DNA of 64,000 bases from NCBI GenBank assembly GCA_947486785.1, contig CANKUU010000012.1, positions 1 to 64,000 on the forward strand, given 5' to 3'. The position numbers and the translations under genes are program-made. Positions 55,291-64,000 of the stretch are shown piece by piece; within the stretch, counting starts at the first letter, position 1; each line of letters begins with the position of its first letter. Source of the stretch: an uncultured Flavobacteriaceae bacterium. GTDB taxonomy: Bacteria; Bacteroidota; Bacteroidia; Flavobacteriales; Flavobacteriaceae. Below the pieces are notes generated by a model. It was given only the letters and a program-made list of their open reading frames with translations. It was not told the origin of the DNA and made no database searches.

Positions 55291-55404
55291 ATATACCATT
55301 AGCAAACTACCAATTCTTTGATGGTTTGTAATGATAAACTTTAATTGGTATAATTTTTAGTGCTAATTAAAAACAGTTTATTTTTATAGCTAATGATTGG
55401 GCTT

Positions 55405-55911
55405 TTAAACCTTTTCAATACTAATTATATGTTCTACTGTACGCACTACAGACTTTGTAGTATCATAAACATATTCTACAGTAATTTTTACCTGATCTCC
55501 TGCTTTTAAATCTTTTAGAACATTTAAATGAGGAGCTGTAAGTGGTTTTTTGTAATAGTCTGACCTTTGAATTCGGTAGTGATCCATTTTTTCTTGACGA
55601 GCTTGCCCTTTGCCTAAATGCGCTATGTATTTTACCGTTTTAAAATGTACAAACTCACCCGAATTACCACACTCTTTTGGGCACATCGACGTCATCCCCA
55701 TACATGTAGCGTATTCGGTCTTTTCTAATTCTGCAATAAAAACGTGCCTAGTGGTGAACTCATTGATCATATTTGATTCTTTAGCCTCATTTCCACTATC
55801 TTTTGCAACCGTCTTAGCTTCGGTCTTTTTATCAATTGTATTTTTAAGTGTTTTCTGATTACAAGAACTTAAAATAACTAAAAATGAAATGGCCCAAATA
55901 ATATTTTTCAT
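55405..55911 (-). CDS. Lipoprotein with a conserved cysteine cluster
   Basis: A 168-residue lipoprotein (lipobox LSSC, cysteine near 17), then a lysine- and glutamate-rich linker, then a compact domain with three cysteines in TCMGMTSMCPKECGNSGEF. The Cys-rich motif could bind a metal, and the C-terminal part with KAGDQVKITVEYVYD is a beta-strand-rich domain. The family is not recognised with certainty; no function is claimed. It is convergent with the carboxypeptidase-domain gene. A positively charged, Asp/Lys-rich linker is unusual for the surroundings. Confidence 0.65.
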   Translation of the reverse strand: MKNIIWAISFLVILSSCNQKTLKNTIDKKTEAKTVAKDSGNEAKESNMINEFTTRHVFIAELEKTEYATCMGMTSMCPKECGNSGEFVHFKTVKYIAHLGKGQARQEKMDHYRIQRSDYYKKPLTAPHLNVLKDLKAGDQVKITVEYVYDTTKSVVRTVEHIISIEKV

Positions 55912-56293
55912 AAGAAATAAAGTAAATTTAAAAATTAAAATATTTTTTTATTTTAGACAAGTACCAATTTTGATGCCACAAGTTTAAAACCTTAAAAAAA
56001 TTATGATTATGCTTCAGCGTGTGTAAAGTTTACGTCTAGCTCTGGTAAATAAAAAAATCTAACTTAAGTTTTTTCTACTAAAAATCATAAAAAACCTCTT
56101 TTTAAAATTTATCCTTGGACGCAAGAATATAAGCTACCTATGGACGTATTTTAATATTTTTATAGCACAAAACTCAAGCAAATAAATAATTAAAATTTAG
56201 CGGTATCAATCATATAATATCAAGTACTTAACATTAAACATAAAGCCTTTGAACAATGATATTTGTGGTAATAAAATTCAAATTAACTCTTGA
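55912..56293. other. Intergenic region, nothing recognised
   Basis: About 380 AT-rich bases downstream of recQ and upstream of the cysteine-cluster lipoprotein gene. No terminator hairpin for recQ and no complete promoter were seen. Confidence 0.5.
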
Positions 56294-58504
56294 TTAATTT
56301 GCGACTTCACTAATAAATTTTAACCGATATAATCGTAGCTCTTCTTCTTCATAATCACCTTCAAAATCTTCCATAGCCGCCTCTAAATCGTCTGTTTCAG
56401 CCTCTAAAAAATAATCATTAATTTCTTCTTGCTGATCTTCATCTAAAACATCATCAATCCAGTAATCAATATTTAACTTAGTTCCACTATACACGATTTG
56501 CTCCATCTCTTTAAGTAATTCCGGAATCTCTAATCCTTTTGCGGAAGCAATATCATTTAATGGAAGTTTTCGGTCAATATTTTGAATAATATATAATTTT
56601 AAGCCTGAATTAGCACCGGTACTTTTTACCACCATATCATCAGGTCTGATGATATCATACTCGTCTACATACGCTTTAATCAATTCAATAAAAGGAGCTC
56701 CATATTTCTTCGCCTTACCTTCTCCAACACCATATATATTTGGTAGTTCGCCATTTGAAATGGGATATTTTAGGGCCATATCTTCAAGAGAAGGATCTTG
56801 AAATATTACAAATGGGGGCACTCCTAATTTGTTAGCTTGCTCTTTTCTTAATTTTTTTAATTGCTGTAACAACTTCTCATCTGCAACACCACCCTTTGCT
56901 GCACTTATTATAGCATCACTACTTTCCTTATTATACACATGATCTATAGTCATCATAAAGGAACATGGCTCTTTTAAGAATGCATGACCCTTTTCCGTCA
57001 CATGCAGCACACCGTACTGCTCAATTTCTTTTTTCAAATATCCCGCAACCAAAGCTTGCCTAATTAAGGCCATCCAATACTCTTTCTCATGGCTAGACCC
57101 TATTCCAAAAAATGACTTTTCATTTGTTTTATGAGAAGCTATAAGCGCATTAGTTTTACCTTGAAGTGTATGTACCACTTCTTTTGACTTAAACTTTTCA
57201 GCAGTTCCTTTAACTACCTCAATTAACTTCTTTAAATTATGTTTTGCTTCTTGCTTTTCTTTAGGATTTCTTGCGTTGTCATCCATGTCAGCACCAAGGC
57301 CATTTACCTCATCAAATTCTTCTCCGAAATAATGAAGCATAAATTTTCGACGCGACATAGAAGTCTCGGCATAAGCTACTACTTCTTGCAGTAATGCGTT
57401 GCCAATCTCTTGCTCGGCAACAGGCTTACCTGACATAAATTTCTCTAATTTCTCTATATCCTTATAGGAATAAAAGGCTAAACAATGCCCTTCGCCATCG
57501 TCTCTTCCTGCACGGCCAGTTTCTTGGTAATAACTCTCAATACTCTTAGGAATATCGTGGTGTATAACAAAACGCACGTCAGGCTTATCTATACCCATAC
57601 CAAAGGCAATAGTTGCTACAACAACATCTACATCTTGCATCAAGAACATATCTTGATATTTTGATCTTGTTTTGGCATCAAAACCAGCATGGTAAGGCAC
57701 AGCACTTATACCATTTACTTGTAAGACTTGAGCCAATTCTTGCACCCGCTTTCGACTAAGGCAGTAAATAATACCTGATTTACCAGCATTTTGCTTTACA
57801 AATTTTATGATATCGGCATCTACATGGTCTGTTTTGGTACGTACCTCATAAAACAAATTTGGCCTATTAAAAGAAGCCTTAAATAGTTTTGCATCGGTAA
57901 TACCTAAATTCTTGATAATATCTTCTTGAACTTTTGGAGTCGCTGTAGCAGTTAGACCTATAATAGGAATATGATCGCCTAAACGATTTACAATAGCCCT
58001 TAAATTTCTATACTCCGGCCTAAAATCATGCCCCCACTCAGAAATACAATGTGCCTCGTCAACGGCAAGAAAAGAAATATTTTGTTCTTGTAAAAAATCA
58101 ACGTATTCATCTTTTGTAAGCGACTCTGGTGCTACGTACAAAAGTTTTGTTACACCACTTGCGATGTCTTCTTTTACACGTTTTATCTCTGTTTTTGTTA
58201 AAGATGAATTTAACACATGAGCAATACCATATTCTGAAGAAATACCACGAATTGCATCTACCTGATTTTTCATTAAAGCGATAAGTGGAGAAACAACAAT
58301 AGCTGTACCCTCTTGCATTAGCGCTGGCAGCTGAAAACAGAGCGATTTACCCCCACCTGTTGGCATAATTACAAATGTATTTTCTCCTCTTAAAATCGTT
58401 TTCACCACCTCTTCTTGAAGACCTTTGAATTTTGAAAATCCAAAATATTTTTTTAAAGCAGCATGCACGTCGAGTTCACTCAAAACCAAACCCTGTTTTT
58501 TCAT
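56294..58504 (-). CDS. recQ: ATP-dependent DNA helicase RecQ
   Basis: 3'-5' DNA helicase acting in recombination and repair. The 736-residue product has the SF2 helicase core: Walker A VIMPTGGGKSLCFQLP near 46-61, DEAHCISEWGHDFRPEYRNL (motif II), IGLTATATP (motif III), and QETGRAGRDDGEGHCLAFYS (motif VI). An RQC-type zinc/winged-helix region follows, then an HRDC domain (about 545-610: PPFVIFQDPSLEDMALKYPI). The last ~125 residues are an extra C-terminal extension ending in an acidic stretch. Divergent from kdsD; the two starts are 191 bases apart. Confidence 0.94.
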   Translation of the reverse strand: MKKQGLVLSELDVHAALKKYFGFSKFKGLQEEVVKTILRGENTFVIMPTGGGKSLCFQLPALMQEGTAIVVSPLIALMKNQVDAIRGISSEYGIAHVLNSSLTKTEIKRVKEDIASGVTKLLYVAPESLTKDEYVDFLQEQNISFLAVDEAHCISEWGHDFRPEYRNLRAIVNRLGDHIPIIGLTATATPKVQEDIIKNLGITDAKLFKASFNRPNLFYEVRTKTDHVDADIIKFVKQNAGKSGIIYCLSRKRVQELAQVLQVNGISAVPYHAGFDAKTRSKYQDMFLMQDVDVVVATIAFGMGIDKPDVRFVIHHDIPKSIESYYQETGRAGRDDGEGHCLAFYSYKDIEKLEKFMSGKPVAEQEIGNALLQEVVAYAETSMSRRKFMLHYFGEEFDEVNGLGADMDDNARNPKEKQEAKHNLKKLIEVVKGTAEKFKSKEVVHTLQGKTNALIASHKTNEKSFFGIGSSHEKEYWMALIRQALVAGYLKKEIEQYGVLHVTEKGHAFLKEPCSFMMTIDHVYNKESSDAIISAAKGGVADEKLLQQLKKLRKEQANKLGVPPFVIFQDPSLEDMALKYPISNGELPNIYGVGEGKAKKYGAPFIELIKAYVDEYDIIRPDDMVVKSTGANSGLKLYIIQNIDRKLPLNDIASAKGLEIPELLKEMEQIVYSGTKLNIDYWIDDVLDEDQQEEINDYFLEAETDDLEAAMEDFEGDYEEEELRLYRLKFISEVAN

Positions 58505-58635
58505 TAATTATAAATTGCATCACATTAATTGTGATAATTATGCCCGATAAGATACAAATTTAAAAACTTATAAATTCAAATTAAGTTGATAAACGGCTGT
58601 TTTAAGTTAATAATTACAATCAACTTAACTTTATG

Positions 58636-58643
58636 TAAATTTG
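58636..58643 (+). promoter_or_regulatory. -7 element upstream of kdsD
   Basis: TAAATTTG fits the -7 consensus. The predicted start near 58650 gives a ~46-base leader before the TTG start at 58696. Only a TTA (58614-58616) lies at the -33 position, so the match is partial. Confidence 0.5.
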
Positions 58644-58695
58644 TAGTCTATAAAAATTTACGTCCTTACAAATAACCTTAAATTTTTGATCAATT

Positions 58696-59661
58696 TTGAG
58701 TAAGAATAACAATATTCTTGATTTAGCCAAGAAAACAATAGCAACAGAGAGTGATGCAATTCGTCATTTAAACGCTAATTTAAACCAAGACTTTGCAGAT
58801 GCCGTTTGTTGTATTTTAGCATCTAAAGGAAGGGTTATCATAACGGGTATAGGCAAAAGTGCACTTATTGCTTCTAAAATTGTCGCAACGTTAAACTCTA
58901 CCGGAACCCCTGCTATTTTTATGCATGCAGCAGATGCAATTCATGGTGATTTAGGTACCATTCTAAAAGACGATGTGGTTATCTGTATCTCAAAAAGCGG
59001 TAATACTCCTGAGATAAAAATGATTGTTCCGTTAATTAAAAGAGGATCTAACAAACTCATTGCAATTACAGGTAATATAGCATCATCATTAGCGAAAAAC
59101 GCTGATTTTGTTCTAAATACTTTTGTAAAAAAAGAAGCTTGCCCAAATAATTTAGCTCCTACAACAAGTACAACTGCGCAATTAGTGATGGGCGATGCCC
59201 TAGCTATATGCCTTTTAGACATGAAAGGTTTCAGCAGTAAAGACTTTGCAAAATACCACCCGGGAGGTACGCTTGGCAAACGTCTTTACTTACGCGTAAG
59301 TGATATTGTTTTAAACAATAAAAAACCGCAAGTTGATGCCAATAGTGATATTAAAAAGGTTATCGTAGAAATCTCTGAAAAAATGTTAGGCGTAACCGTG
59401 GTAGTAGAAAACGAAAACGTTGTTGGCGTAGTAACTGACGGTGATATTCGAAGAATGCTAAATAGTTATGATTCTATCAATGGGCTAACCGCAAGAGATA
59501 TTATGAGTAAGAAGCCTAAAACGATAGATGTTGATGTACTTGCTGTTAAAGCATTAGAAACTATGCAAGAAAAAAGCATTTCGCAATTGGTTGCCGTAGA
59601 AGGGACAAAATACAGAGGTATTGTTCATTTACATAACCTTATCAACGAAGGAATTATTTAA
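58696..59661 (+). CDS. kdsD: Arabinose-5-phosphate isomerase (KpsF/GutQ family)
   Basis: Isomerises ribulose 5-phosphate to arabinose 5-phosphate, the first step of Kdo synthesis for LPS. The 321-residue product has an N-terminal SIS sugar-isomerase domain (GIGKSALIASKIVATLNSTG, VVICISKSGNTPEIK) and a C-terminal CBS pair (about 205-318). The only start codon consistent with the family N-terminus is TTG at 58696 (MSKNNNILDL); no in-frame ATG is nearby. A -7 promoter element lies at 58636-58643. It precedes tatC by ~150 bases. Confidence 0.93.
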   Translation: MSKNNNILDLAKKTIATESDAIRHLNANLNQDFADAVCCILASKGRVIITGIGKSALIASKIVATLNSTGTPAIFMHAADAIHGDLGTILKDDVVICISKSGNTPEIKMIVPLIKRGSNKLIAITGNIASSLAKNADFVLNTFVKKEACPNNLAPTTSTTAQLVMGDALAICLLDMKGFSSKDFAKYHPGGTLGKRLYLRVSDIVLNNKKPQVDANSDIKKVIVEISEKMLGVTVVVENENVVGVVTDGDIRRMLNSYDSINGLTARDIMSKKPKTIDVDVLAVKALETMQEKSISQLVAVEGTKYRGIVHLHNLINEGII

Positions 59662-59808
59662 TTTTAACCATTAGTTCTTATTTACAAACCTTCAAAATTC
59701 AAATTTAACACTGTATTTTTGTCTTAATTAGAAGCGATGTAGAGCGTTACCGTTCTTAGTCAAATCTCAAAGGTTTTTAGTTTAAATAAACAATCTAGCT
59801 AAACACGA

Positions 59809-60663
59809 ATGGCAAAAACAGCTCCGCAGTCTCCTGATGAAATGTCTTTTTTAGACCACCTTGAAGAATTAAGATGGCATTTAATTCGGTCCACATTAGC
59901 CGTAATCATTATTGCATGTATTGCGCTTTTAATGAAGGAATTTATTTTTGACACAATTCTTTTTGGCCCAAAAAACATGGATTTCCCTACTTATAGATTC
60001 TTTTGTAAAATAGGAACTTTTTTAGGTATAGACTCGGATTTCTGTGCAGATGAGTTGCCGTTTACAATTCAAAGTCGCTTGATGTCAGGACAGTTTTCTG
60101 CATATCTATGGACCTCAATTTGGGTAGGATTTATACTTGGCTTTCCATACATCCTCTATGAAATGTGGAAATTTATAAGTCCAGGTCTTCATGACGATGA
60201 AAGAAAACATTCAAAAGGTTTTATATTAACCGCGTCATTACTATTTTTCTTGGGTGCTTTATTTGGATATTACGTGGTAGCCCCCTTGTCTATTAATTTT
60301 TTAGGAAGTTTTAAAGTTAGTCAAGAAGTTACAAATGAATTTGATTTAGCATCTTATGTTTCTACTGTAAGAACCTCTGTTATCGCTTGCGGATTAATTT
60401 TCGAATTACCAATTATTGTATATTTCTTAACTAAAGTAGGCCTAGTAACCCCTGAAATATTAAGAAAGTATAGAAAAATATCGTTAGTTGTCGTTTTAAT
60501 ACTAGCTGCTGTTATTACTCCACCAGATATTGCAAGTCAAGTTGTAGTTGCCCTACCGATTCTTGTTTTATATCAGATTAGTATTTTTATATCTAAACGA
60601 GTTTTAAAGAGGCAAGCAAAAAAAGAAGCTAAATTAGCTGCACAGCGTGCTAAAAAAAGTTAA
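59809..60663 (+). CDS. tatC: Twin-arginine translocase subunit TatC
   Basis: Core integral-membrane component of the Tat pathway for folded proteins; it recognises the twin-arginine signal. The 284-residue product has six hydrophobic segments and the TatC signatures: the N-terminal MSFLDHLEELRWHLIRS with the conserved glutamate, FPYILYEMWKFISPGL, and the later VSTVRTSVIACGLIFELPI. A conserved cysteine pair (FFCKIG, DFCADE) lies in the first periplasmic region. It is followed by lptB after 51 bases; TatA/B genes are not in this window. Confidence 0.93.
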   Translation: MAKTAPQSPDEMSFLDHLEELRWHLIRSTLAVIIIACIALLMKEFIFDTILFGPKNMDFPTYRFFCKIGTFLGIDSDFCADELPFTIQSRLMSGQFSAYLWTSIWVGFILGFPYILYEMWKFISPGLHDDERKHSKGFILTASLLFFLGALFGYYVVAPLSINFLGSFKVSQEVTNEFDLASYVSTVRTSVIACGLIFELPIIVYFLTKVGLVTPEILRKYRKISLVVVLILAAVITPPDIASQVVVALPILVLYQISIFISKRVLKRQAKKEAKLAAQRAKKS

Positions 60664-60714
60664 AAATATGCACTTTAAGTGCAAAGGCCAACATTATGTT
60701 TTAGATTTGAAATT

Positions 60715-61455
60715 ATGAAGCTACGAGCAGATAACATTATGAAGGCCTATAGAGGCCGAAAGGTAGTCAAAGGAATTTCGCTTGAAGTAAATCAAGGAGA
60801 AATTGTAGGTCTCCTAGGACCTAATGGAGCGGGTAAAACCACCTCATTTTATATGATTGTTGGCCTTGTAAAACCAAATGGAGGAAACATCTATTTAGAT
60901 GACATGGAAATCACCAATTTTCCCATGTACCGAAGAGCTCAAAACGGAATTGGTTACCTTGCTCAAGAGGCTTCCGTTTTTAGAAAGTTGAGTATTGAGC
61001 AAAATATATTGAGTGTTCTTCAACTTACAAAACTTAGTAAAAAAGAGCAATTAATAAAAATGGAATCGCTTATTGAAGAGTTTAGCTTAGGTCATATTCG
61101 CAAAAACCGTGGAGATCTTTTGTCGGGGGGTGAACGCCGCCGAACCGAAATTGCACGTGCCTTAGCAACAGACCCAAAATTTATTTTATTAGATGAACCT
61201 TTTGCCGGTGTAGATCCTGTAGCGGTTGAAGATATTCAGCGTATTGTTGCACAACTAAAAAACAAAAATATAGGTATACTTATTACCGATCATAATGTTC
61301 AAGAAACCTTGGCAATTACCGAAAGATCTTATTTAATGTTTGAAGGTGGTATCTTAAAATCTGGCCATCCAGAAGTTTTAGCAGCAGATGAAATGGTTCG
61401 CAAAGTGTACCTAGGGCAAAACTTTGAACTACGTAAAAAGAAACTCGACTTTTAA
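60715..61455 (+). CDS. lptB: LPS export ABC transporter ATP-binding protein
   Basis: Cytoplasmic ATPase that powers LPS extraction by LptFG. The 246-residue product has Walker [13 protein letters not shown]-loop, the signature [20 protein letters not shown], and Walker [21 protein letters not shown], all typical of LptB. Start 60715 ([10 protein letters not shown]) is chosen over GTG 60679, as family members begin there. It lies 51 bases after tatC; the LptF/G permease is at 17924-19003. Confidence 0.94.
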   Translation: MKLRADNIMKAYRGRKVVKGISLEVNQGEIVGLLGPNGAGKTTSFYMIVGLVKPNGGNIYLDDMEITNFPMYRRAQNGIGYLAQEASVFRKLSIEQNILSVLQLTKLSKKEQLIKMESLIEEFSLGHIRKNRGDLLSGGERRRTEIARALATDPKFILLDEPFAGVDPVAVEDIQRIVAQLKNKNIGILITDHNVQETLAITERSYLMFEGGILKSGHPEVLAADEMVRKVYLGQNFELRKKKLDF

Positions 61456-62114
61456 CTAATATTTTACGCTAGTTTAGAAATATCTAATAGCCTAGAATGC
61501 TATTTTAGTTCTCGTGTTATGGATATTTATGAAGTTAACTTCCCAAAATACTAACGATGCCAACCTGCCTCAAAATAAATTAGTTACTTTATTTTTCAAA
61601 TATTCTTCAGCTAATGGCCCTAAAAACATTTCTTTTTAATAACTAAACTCAAGAATATCTCTCTGAAAACAGACGAATAAAGTTTTATATATTTTCTACT
61701 TTAATCATCTTTTAAATCTAAAGCTTTATTTATATTCAATAACATCTTTTTGATTTTCTTAAGGTATAATTTTTAAAGATATTTATTATGGTAGTAAAGA
61801 TCCTTGCAGTAATGGTTGTTAAATATTCTGCTCAAGGGATTGCTTTTTTCATGCTTTAAACACTTCACCTGTAAAAACTACTTTAAAAAAATTTAAAGCT
61901 ATATAAATGCGGTCAAAGCTGATATATTAAATCATACAAACCAATATATCTTTTAATTGCAAAGGGCGGCAATTGGCATTAATATAACACCAAAAGCATA
62001 TTGATGGTTTGTATCAAATATGGTACACTTTACATACCGTTAAGAACCGAGCTGTATTAACGAAAGTAATACGCTACACATACATTTCCATGACCGCGCC
62101 TACTATATCATTTA
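61456..62114. other. Intergenic region, nothing recognised
   Basis: About 660 AT-rich bases between lptB and pssA, which converge. No open frame of note, no repeat, and no convincing terminator were seen; a short imperfect hairpin follows lptB (near 61478-61504). Confidence 0.5.
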
Positions 62115-62864
62115 TTAAGCCCTTGTTGTACTAAAAATAGAACTAAAAACATAAAACCCAATAATAAGAGGTATCGCTAAAAATTTCATGGTAATTAAAA
62201 GCACCAAACTCACAAAAATAAAAATGTAACGTAAGCCATTATCTTGAAAAGACCAGTTTTTAAATTTCAAGGAAAACAAAATTATTTTTGAATTCAAAAG
62301 AAAAGTACTAAGAATGGTTAAGGCAATTAAAAACCACTGATTCAGAATTAAACCATGTAAAAATTCATTGTTTTGATACCTTAAAATTAGCGGAAACGAT
62401 AAAATTAGTAGCGCATTTGCGGGTGTAGGCAAACCAATAAAAGAAGAGGTTTGGTTTTCGTCAATATTAAATTTTGCAAGCCTGTACGCAGATCCAATTG
62501 TTATTAAAAAACCCATAAAGGGGAATAGTGATACTTTAAAAGCATTCCAGATCATAACACCAGATAATTCGGGCGAAAAATCAACATTCCAACCCCCATT
62601 AATTGAAAGTATTAAAAGTTGAAACATCACAATACCAGGTACCAAACCACTTGTAATTACATCTGCAAGCGAATCAAGCTGCAAACCCAGTTCACTTTTG
62701 ACGTTTAGTATACGTGCAGCAAAGCCATCAAAAAAATCAAACAATATACCGATACAAACAAAGAACGCTGCTAACTCTAATTGATTTAAAACCGCAAAGA
62801 CGGTAGCTATACATCCGCAGAAGACATTAAGTAAGGTAATTACGTTAGGTATATGTCTTTTCAT
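62115..62864 (-). CDS. pssA: CDP-diacylglycerol-serine O-phosphatidyltransferase
   Basis: Membrane enzyme making phosphatidylserine from CDP-diacylglycerol and serine, the precursor of phosphatidylethanolamine. The 249-residue product has seven or eight hydrophobic segments and the complete CDP-alcohol phosphotransferase motif DG-x2-AR-x8-G-x3-D-x3-D (DFFDGFAARILN, ELGLQLDSLAD), with the conserved HIPNVITLLNVFCGC start. The motif does not separate serine from other alcohols, but the N-terminus fits PssA. It is divergent from the DUF4105 gene; the starts are 96 bases apart. Confidence 0.88.
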   Translation of the reverse strand: MKRHIPNVITLLNVFCGCIATVFAVLNQLELAAFFVCIGILFDFFDGFAARILNVKSELGLQLDSLADVITSGLVPGIVMFQLLILSINGGWNVDFSPELSGVMIWNAFKVSLFPFMGFLITIGSAYRLAKFNIDENQTSSFIGLPTPANALLILSFPLILRYQNNEFLHGLILNQWFLIALTILSTFLLNSKIILFSLKFKNWSFQDNGLRYIFIFVSLVLLITMKFLAIPLIIGFYVFSSIFSTTRA

Positions 62865-62960
62865 TATTTTGTCTATTTGAGTAAAAATAATACAATTTTA
62901 AAGAATGGTTTAGTCCATTTTTATTATGATATTTGTCTAATAGAATTTAGCTTGTGCTTA

Positions 62961-64000
62961 ATGGGTGTTAAAAAACTATTTTTTATTCTAATTTTCACTT
63001 TTGCCGCGAAAAGTTTTGCGCAGGTAGCCGAACTTTCTTCTTTAGCTAAAGTAAGTTTATTAACCATAGGTAATGCAGATGATTTAAGCTCAAAATTTGG
63101 TCATACCGCCATAAGACTAAAAGACCCAGCTGTTGGTATAGATGTGGTTTTTGGTTACGGAGGCTTCAATTTTAGAGACCCCCTATTCTATTACAAATTT
63201 ACCACCGGAAAACTTGACTATAGTATGACGGCTCACCCGTACAATAGTTTTATAGCATCTTACAGAAATGAAAACAGATCAGTACAAGAACAACATTTAA
63301 ATTTAAGTTTAGCGCAAAAAAACAAATTATTTAAATTTCTTAAGAACAACTATCTAGAAGAGAACAGATATTATAAATATGATTTCTTGTTCGATAATTG
63401 TGCAACTAAAATACCCGAAGTATTTAATTCAATTTATAAGAAAAGTATAAATTTTGATTCTACTCATATTAAGAAGCATTCTACCTTCAGACAACTAATT
63501 CATGAAACTTTAGATACTAATTCTTGGGCCACTTTCGGAATTGATCTAGCGCTGGGTGCTGTAATAGATAAAAAAGCATCGGCATGGCAACATCAATTTT
63601 TACCTTTTTATGTTCAGCGCCAATTTGAGAATACTTTTAATGATGGTCACCCACTAGTATCAAAATCTGAGCAAATAGTTAAAAAAAAACCTCTTTTAAA
63701 GAAAACAATCTTTGTGCTTTCTCCTCTTTTTTGGGGCATTATCATATTAATTTTAGTGGTCGTACAAACCTATCTTGATCATATCAACAAGAAACGATCT
63801 AGGGGCATAGACATAGGTCTTTTTGCTTTAACAGGTATAGCAGGCGTTATTATTGCTTTTCTTTGGTTTGCAACAGATCATTCATCAACAAAGGCCAATT
63901 TTAATCTTTTTTGGGCCATGGCACCAAATCTTTTAGTTGCCTTTTATATTTTTAAAAAGCAACCACCCCATTGGATTTCAAAATACCTTTGGGTACTACT
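62961..64000 (+). CDS. DUF4105 protein, lipoprotein N-acyltransferase (Lnb)-like, partial
   Basis: Begins at ATG 62961 and runs off the window end after 346 codons. A signal peptide (hydrophobic 6-20, AQ near 20-21) is followed by a periplasmic DUF4105 domain with the conserved histidine in SSKFGHTAIRLKD (H48) and cysteine in LFDNCATKIPEVF (C147), then membrane segments near 250-270, 285-305 and 317-332. In Bacteroides, DUF4105 proteins were reported as the lipoprotein N-acyltransferase Lnb, which adds the third acyl chain to lipoproteins. Assignment here rests on domain and residues. Confidence 0.85.
   Translation, partial: MGVKKLFFILIFTFAAKSFAQVAELSSLAKVSLLTIGNADDLSSKFGHTAIRLKDPAVGIDVVFGYGGFNFRDPLFYYKFTTGKLDYSMTAHPYNSFIASYRNENRSVQEQHLNLSLAQKNKLFKFLKNNYLEENRYYKYDFLFDNCATKIPEVFNSIYKKSINFDSTHIKKHSTFRQLIHETLDTNSWATFGIDLALGAVIDKKASAWQHQFLPFYVQRQFENTFNDGHPLVSKSEQIVKKKPLLKKTIFVLSPLFWGIIILILVVVQTYLDHINKKRSRGIDIGLFALTGIAGVIIAFLWFATDHSSTKANFNLFWAMAPNLLVAFYIFKKQPPHWISKYLWVL

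Noticed and set aside
55308-55350. TACCAATT/AATTGGTA inverted repeat as a terminator between convergent genes
   Set aside because: Only 8 bp with a 27-base loop; too weak to call.
60679-60714. lptB start at GTG 60679
   Set aside because: The extra 12 residues are absent from LptB family members; ATG 60715 matches the family N-terminus.

Overview
The window is a stretch of AT-rich chromosome from a Bacteroidota member, most likely a marine Flavobacteriaceae species. The evidence is: the 5' end of a Bacteroidota-type 16S rRNA gene; promoters of the TTG / TAnnTTTG type, with almost no Shine-Dalgarno sequences; lipoproteins with acidic residues after the lipobox cysteine; a giant surface protein with SprB-like repeats and a type B type-IX-secretion (T9SS) sorting domain; a degraded ISAon1-type transposase; and a DUF4105 protein. 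The genus cannot be fixed from the sequence alone.

Layout. 1-1000: 16S rRNA gene start (minus strand) with two tandem promoters. 1-4.4 kb: translation operon thrS-infC-rpmI-rplT, in which infC has no ordinary start codon, followed by a META-domain lipoprotein gene. 4.9-6.9 kb: gene-poor DNA with decayed sequence, including one copy of a ~340 bp degenerate element whose second copy lies at 43.6-44.0 kb. 6.9-16 kb: HAD phosphatase, GH20 hexosaminidase, a broken PQQ-propeller gene flanked by short direct repeats, a secreted protein of uncertain function, and dnaB. 16-20 kb: accA, EamA transporter, LptF/G permease and tgt, tightly packed on the minus strand. 20.3-25.5 kb: split transketolase, small outer membrane barrel, FKBP/TSP3 lipoprotein, S4 RNA-binding protein, phosphoribosyltransferase, aroK. 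25.6-26.8 kb: tRNA-Lys and a dead transposase. 26.8-39.1 kb: one 12.3-kb gene for a ~4100-residue repeat adhesin. 39.7-43.5 kb: tRNA-Leu and a carotenoid operon headed by a CarH-like B12-type MerR regulator (carH-like, crtI, crtB, crtZ). 44.6-51 kb: thioredoxin-like protein with a mutated active site, aconitase, MoxR ATPase and two SurA-like periplasmic foldases. 51-64 kb: housekeeping and envelope genes (serine hydrolase, rluF, carboxypeptidase-regulatory-domain protein, recQ, kdsD, tatC, lptB, pssA) and a truncated DUF4105 gene at the right edge.

How the genes fit together. Three themes dominate: core translation (rRNA, thrS-infC-rpmI-rplT, two tRNAs, tgt, rluF); envelope construction (accA, LptF/G, LptB, KdsD, PssA, SurA-like proteins, TatC, DUF4105); and light-linked pigment synthesis. 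The most promising regulatory unit is the carotenoid operon. Its first gene keeps the W-x9-EH and E-x-H-x-x-G signatures of coenzyme-B12 photoreceptors, and it shares one compact transcription unit with the enzymes it probably controls. I found no CRISPR array, prophage, or complete mobile element.
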